Positions 5,000 through 6,718 of a stretch of DNA of 6,718 nucleotides are shown in pieces. Source of the stretch: Bifidobacteriaceae bacterium (GTDB lineage: Bacteria > Actinomycetota > Actinomycetes > Actinomycetales > WQXJ01). Position 1 is the first letter of the stretch. The number at the start of each line of letters is the position of its first letter. A program made the translations under genes and the position numbers. Below the pieces are notes generated by a model. It was not told where the DNA came from and did not search any database. It saw nothing but the letters and a program-made list of their open reading frames with translations. Location of the stretch: contig JAIRXV010000444.1 of NCBI GenBank assembly GCA_031268115.1, forward strand, positions 1 through 6,718, in the 5' to 3' direction.

Positions 5000-5740
5000 A
5001 TGACACGAGACCCGCTCGCCGACATTCGGCTAGACCGCTCTTCCCCAGTTCCCCTCTACTACCAGATGGCCACGCAGATCGAAGAGGCAATCCGATCCGG
5101 TCGCCTGGCGGTCGGTAGCCGCCTCGACAACGAGATCGGCCTCGCCAACCGGTTCGCGCTTTCCCGTCCCACCGTGCGCCGGGCCATAGCCGAACTGGTC
5201 GATGACGGACTGTTGGTACGCCAAAGGGGCGTTGGTACGCGGGTGGTGAGTGCCGACATCGTCCGCTCTGTCGAGCTGACAAGCCTTTATGACGATCTTG
5301 TGGCTGGCGGTCAGGCTCCTACGACGAAAGTCCTCGACTTTGAGCGAGTGGTCCCCCCGCCAGATCTGGTGGCGGAGTTTGGCAGCGAAGAGCCATTATG
5401 GGCGTTCACCCGGTTGCGTGGGACCGACGCGGGTCCGCTGGCCATCATGCGCAACTGGGTGCGGGGGGGAGTGTCTCGGGTTACGGCGGCGCGTTTGGAG
5501 GCGGGCGGCCTTTACGAGGTCCTGCGCACAAGTGGAATCGAATTGCATATCGCTCGTGCAACCATCGGCGCTCGGGGAGCCAGTGAGGACGAGGCGGGGT
5601 TGCTGGGCGTGGACGTTGGCTTCGCGTGCGTCACCATGCGTCGCCTCGCATTCGACACTTCAGGTCGTCTCGTCGAGGTTGGCGACCATCTCTACCGCGG
5701 GGACGTGTACCACTTCACGACCACTGTTGTTGGCCGTTGA
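5000..5740 (+). CDS. GntR-family (HutC/UTRA) transcriptional regulator
   Basis: The 246-residue product starts MTRDPLADIRLDRSSPVPLYYQ, a standard GntR entry. The winged helix-turn-helix spans about 15-83, with recognition helix LSRPTVRRAIAELVDDGL (54-71) and wing VRQRGVGTRVV (73-83). The rest (about 95-240) is a UTRA ligand-binding domain of the HutC subfamily, seen in LWAFTRLRG (133-141), the central RNWVRGGV (151-158) and the closing YRGDVYHFTTTV (232-243). Such proteins bind DNA as dimers and release it on binding a small metabolite, often a sugar phosphate. It is transcribed away from iolB-mmsA across a 900-bp region containing two operator-like sites, so it is the probable inositol regulator. 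Local context is the only evidence for that target. I leave the symbol blank because iolR is used for unrelated families as well. The start at 5000 is chosen by its GAGGA site; an upstream in-frame ATG would add 15 unlikely residues. Confidence 0.92.
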   Translation: MTRDPLADIRLDRSSPVPLYYQMATQIEEAIRSGRLAVGSRLDNEIGLANRFALSRPTVRRAIAELVDDGLLVRQRGVGTRVVSADIVRSVELTSLYDDLVAGGQAPTTKVLDFERVVPPPDLVAEFGSEEPLWAFTRLRGTDAGPLAIMRNWVRGGVSRVTAARLEAGGLYEVLRTSGIELHIARATIGARGASEDEAGLLGVDVGFACVTMRRLAFDTSGRLVEVGDHLYRGDVYHFTTTVVGR

Positions 5741-5758
5741 CAGACTCTTTCACCGGGG

Positions 5759-5800
5759 CCAGCGGCGGCAGCCTACGTGGCCCGATGCTGCCGCCGCTGG
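5759..5800 (+). terminator. Terminator-like hairpin downstream of gntR
   Basis: CCAGCGGCGGCAGC (5759-5772) and its exact complement (5787-5800) form a perfect 14-bp GC-rich stem with a 14-nt loop, starting 18 nt after the gntR stop. No T-run follows. Position and stability favour an intrinsic or Rho-assisted terminator. Confidence 0.65.
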
Positions 5801-5963
5801 GTCTGGGCCGTCGGCTCGGGAACAGGCTCGCACGCGAACAGGTTCCGCGTGTCGCCTCGCGTTGTTTCCCGCAGCGACGGCAAGACTGGGTGATTGGGGC
5901 AGTTGCGCCTTCGCGACCTTTGACCGGTCCGGGAACGCGAACCGCTGAGGCGAGGCCGGGTAC

Positions 5964-6053
5964 GAAACGCTGAGCCTTGCCGGACGGGAGAGATCCGGCA
6001 CCGCGCCTCCTGCCACTGCGGGCGCGTTTCCGAGTAGCGCGCGGCCGTCCGGC
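5964..6053 (+). other. Cluster of inverted repeats, possible structured RNA
   Basis: GAAACGC (5964-5970) and GCGTTTC (6024-6030) could close a domain that contains the hairpin TGCCGGA/TCCGGCA (5978-5984/5994-6000). The 5' arm of that hairpin can instead pair over 9 bp (GCCGGACGG 5979-5987 with CCGTCCGGC 6045-6053). The choice between pairings is switch-like, but no downstream gene is present and I recognise no known RNA family. Confidence 0.25.
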
Positions 6054-6080
6054 CTTGCCCAAGGTGGGATGGCACGTCAA

Positions 6081-6096
6081 CGGCGGCTGACCGCCG
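6081..6096. other. Compact 6-bp GC hairpin
   Basis: CGGCGG (6081-6086) and CCGCCG (6091-6096) enclose a CTGA tetraloop. It follows the inverted-repeat cluster. No neighbouring gene gives it a role, and such hairpins are frequent in GC-rich DNA. Confidence 0.25.
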
Positions 6097-6536
6097 ACGA
6101 TGGCGGCGCTCGCCCCGCCCTATCCGATGCCGTTCAGGGCCCGGTTTGCGTGCCGTATATGGGCGACGAATGCTCATGTGCGCCCCTTCTTCGCTGTGAT
6201 CGGACTTGCGGCTGCGTGTTTCGGGCCCAAGAAGCATGGGAACGAGGAGTAAAAGGCGCGGGGCCGGCCGTATGGACCGTGCGACTGTGCAGACGGCTCG
6301 GGCGGCGTCGTTTTCCCCAAGGCAGAGGGTAGTCATGTGCGGGCCCCGCGTCAATGAAGCGGTCCAGTTCGGTCTGGCCAGGCCCATGCTCGTTGACTGG
6401 GGCCGTGTAAAGGGTGCATGACCTGCATATAGATGCCGTGGCAGTCGGGGTCGAGGGATGCCGGTCCGGTGGTCCGTAATGGAACGGTTAAGTAGCGGCC
6501 GCGCGGTTTGGGCGTGGGCCGGGGTGGGGCTGATGT

Positions 6537-6597
6537 GCCGAGTTGGGGGGTTGGGTCGCGAGCGGTGGGGTTTGGCGGCTCGTCCCCCCGATTCGGC
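6537..6597 (+). repeat. GAGTTG/GATTCGG hairpin repeat, copy R1 (tandem unit 1)
   Basis: The arms GCCGAGTTGGGGGG (6537-6550) and CCCCCCGATTCGGC (6584-6597) pair over 14 bp with two wobbles. Directly stacked on the 3' side is an inner stem GCGAGC (6558-6563) with GCTCGT (6578-6583), leaving a 7-nt bulge and a 14-nt loop. It is the first of the 83-bp tandem units. Confidence 0.85.
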
Positions 6598-6619
6598 GTC
6601 TTGGGGGTGGCGTTGATGT

Positions 6620-6680
6620 GTCGAGTTGGGGGGTTGGGTCGCGAGTGGTGGGGTTTGGCGGCTCGTCCCCCCGATTCGGC
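6620..6680 (+). repeat. GAGTTG/GATTCGG hairpin repeat, copy R2 (tandem unit 2)
   Basis: This unit repeats R1 exactly 83 bp later. The 83-bp units differ at only two places, 6621 and 6646, both C to T. Both changed bases lie in stems and both still pair with G as U-G wobbles. The outer stem is 6620-6633 with 6667-6680. Confidence 0.85.
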
Positions 6681-6702
6681 GTCTTGGGGGTGGCGTTGAT
6701 GT

Positions 6703-6718
6703 GTCGAGTTGGGGGGTT
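6703..6718 (+). repeat. GAGTTG/GATTCGG hairpin repeat, copy R3 (truncated by window edge)
   Basis: The 5' arm GTCGAGTTGGGGGG begins exactly 83 bp after R2 and carries the R2-type T at its second position. The array therefore continues beyond the window. Confidence 0.8.

Larger units (their letters stand above)
5741..6718. other. Non-coding block right of gntR
   Basis: Almost 1 kb has no credible gene on either strand. A 204-residue minus-strand frame (5773-6387) is arginine/proline-rich, has no family signature and runs through the gntR terminator hairpin. The block holds the gntR terminator, a cluster of inverted repeats at 5964-6096 and the 83-bp tandem hairpin array from 6537 to the edge. 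A TTGACT at 6393-6398 has no properly spaced -10. I see nothing assignable in 6100-6530. Confidence 0.65.

Noticed and set aside
4678..5118. 146-residue plus-strand frame with a perfect AAGGAGGA before its ATG
   Set aside because: The Shine-Dalgarno abuts the ATG with no spacing, the translation is the hairpin repeats read as Gly/Arg-rich peptide, and the frame overlaps the start of gntR out of frame.
5985..6035. Glycine riboswitch, suggested by GGGAGAG
   Set aside because: The conserved GCCGAAGG-type core and the CUCUCAGG partner are absent, and no glycine-related gene follows.
5773..6387. 204-residue minus-strand frame right of gntR
   Set aside because: Low-complexity Arg/Ser/Pro-rich translation, no family match, and it runs through the gntR terminator hairpin and the inverted-repeat cluster.
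873..6718. Insertion sequences or transposase remnants explaining the repeats
   Set aside because: No transposase-like reading frame, no target-site duplications and no IS terminal repeats were seen around the hairpin copies. A non-autonomous element cannot be excluded without other genomic copies.

Overview
The window is GC-rich DNA, most likely from an actinobacterium. The reasons are base composition, GC-biased codon choice, a probable leaderless gene, and an AbiEi/DUF559-type protein of a kind common in Actinobacteria. A Propionibacteriales-like host is only a guess. Coding density is low: four genes cover about 57% of the window, separated by three intergenic blocks of roughly 900-980 bp.

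Layout. (1) Positions 1-709, minus strand: the N-terminal 236 residues of an AbiEi-like winged-helix/DUF559-family protein, cut by the left edge. (2) 710-1604, non-coding: a perfect DnaA-box 9-mer, one copy plus a solo arm of a G-rich hairpin repeat, a 34-bp repeat present twice at a 70-bp offset, and a strong hairpin just past the mmsA stop. (3) 1605-4098, minus strand: mmsA/iolA (CoA-acylating (methyl)malonate-semialdehyde dehydrogenase) downstream of iolB (5-deoxy-glucuronate isomerase), probably one transcription unit. (4) 4099-4999, divergent intergenic block: iolB promoter, two TGTCAAKACAA operator-like sites, a 16-bp triplet tandem repeat, two hairpin repeats and the gntR promoter. (5) 5000-5740, plus strand: a GntR/HutC-type regulator with a UTRA effector domain, followed by a terminator-like hairpin. 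(6) 5741-6718, non-coding: inverted repeats and an 83-bp tandem array of the hairpin repeat running off the right edge.

How the genes work together. IolB acts in the middle of myo-inositol catabolism (5-deoxy-glucuronate to 2-deoxy-5-keto-gluconate) and MmsA/IolA performs the last step (malonate semialdehyde to acetyl-CoA and CO2). The divergent GntR-family protein is the obvious candidate regulator. One operator-like site overlaps the predicted iolB -35 box, which suggests repression relieved by an inositol-derived ligand (inference). The other iol enzymes (IolG, IolE, IolD, IolC) are not in the window.

The most unusual content is the dispersed intergenic hairpin family. Five complete copies, one truncated copy and one solo arm share arms resembling GCCGAGTTGGGGG and CCCCCGATTCGGC. 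The two arms pair fully only when G-U wobbles are allowed, that is, as RNA from the plus strand. Differences between copies keep the pairing, and the inner stems differ in sequence but keep the same fold. This looks like an RNA-structured repeat or an undescribed small intergenic element.
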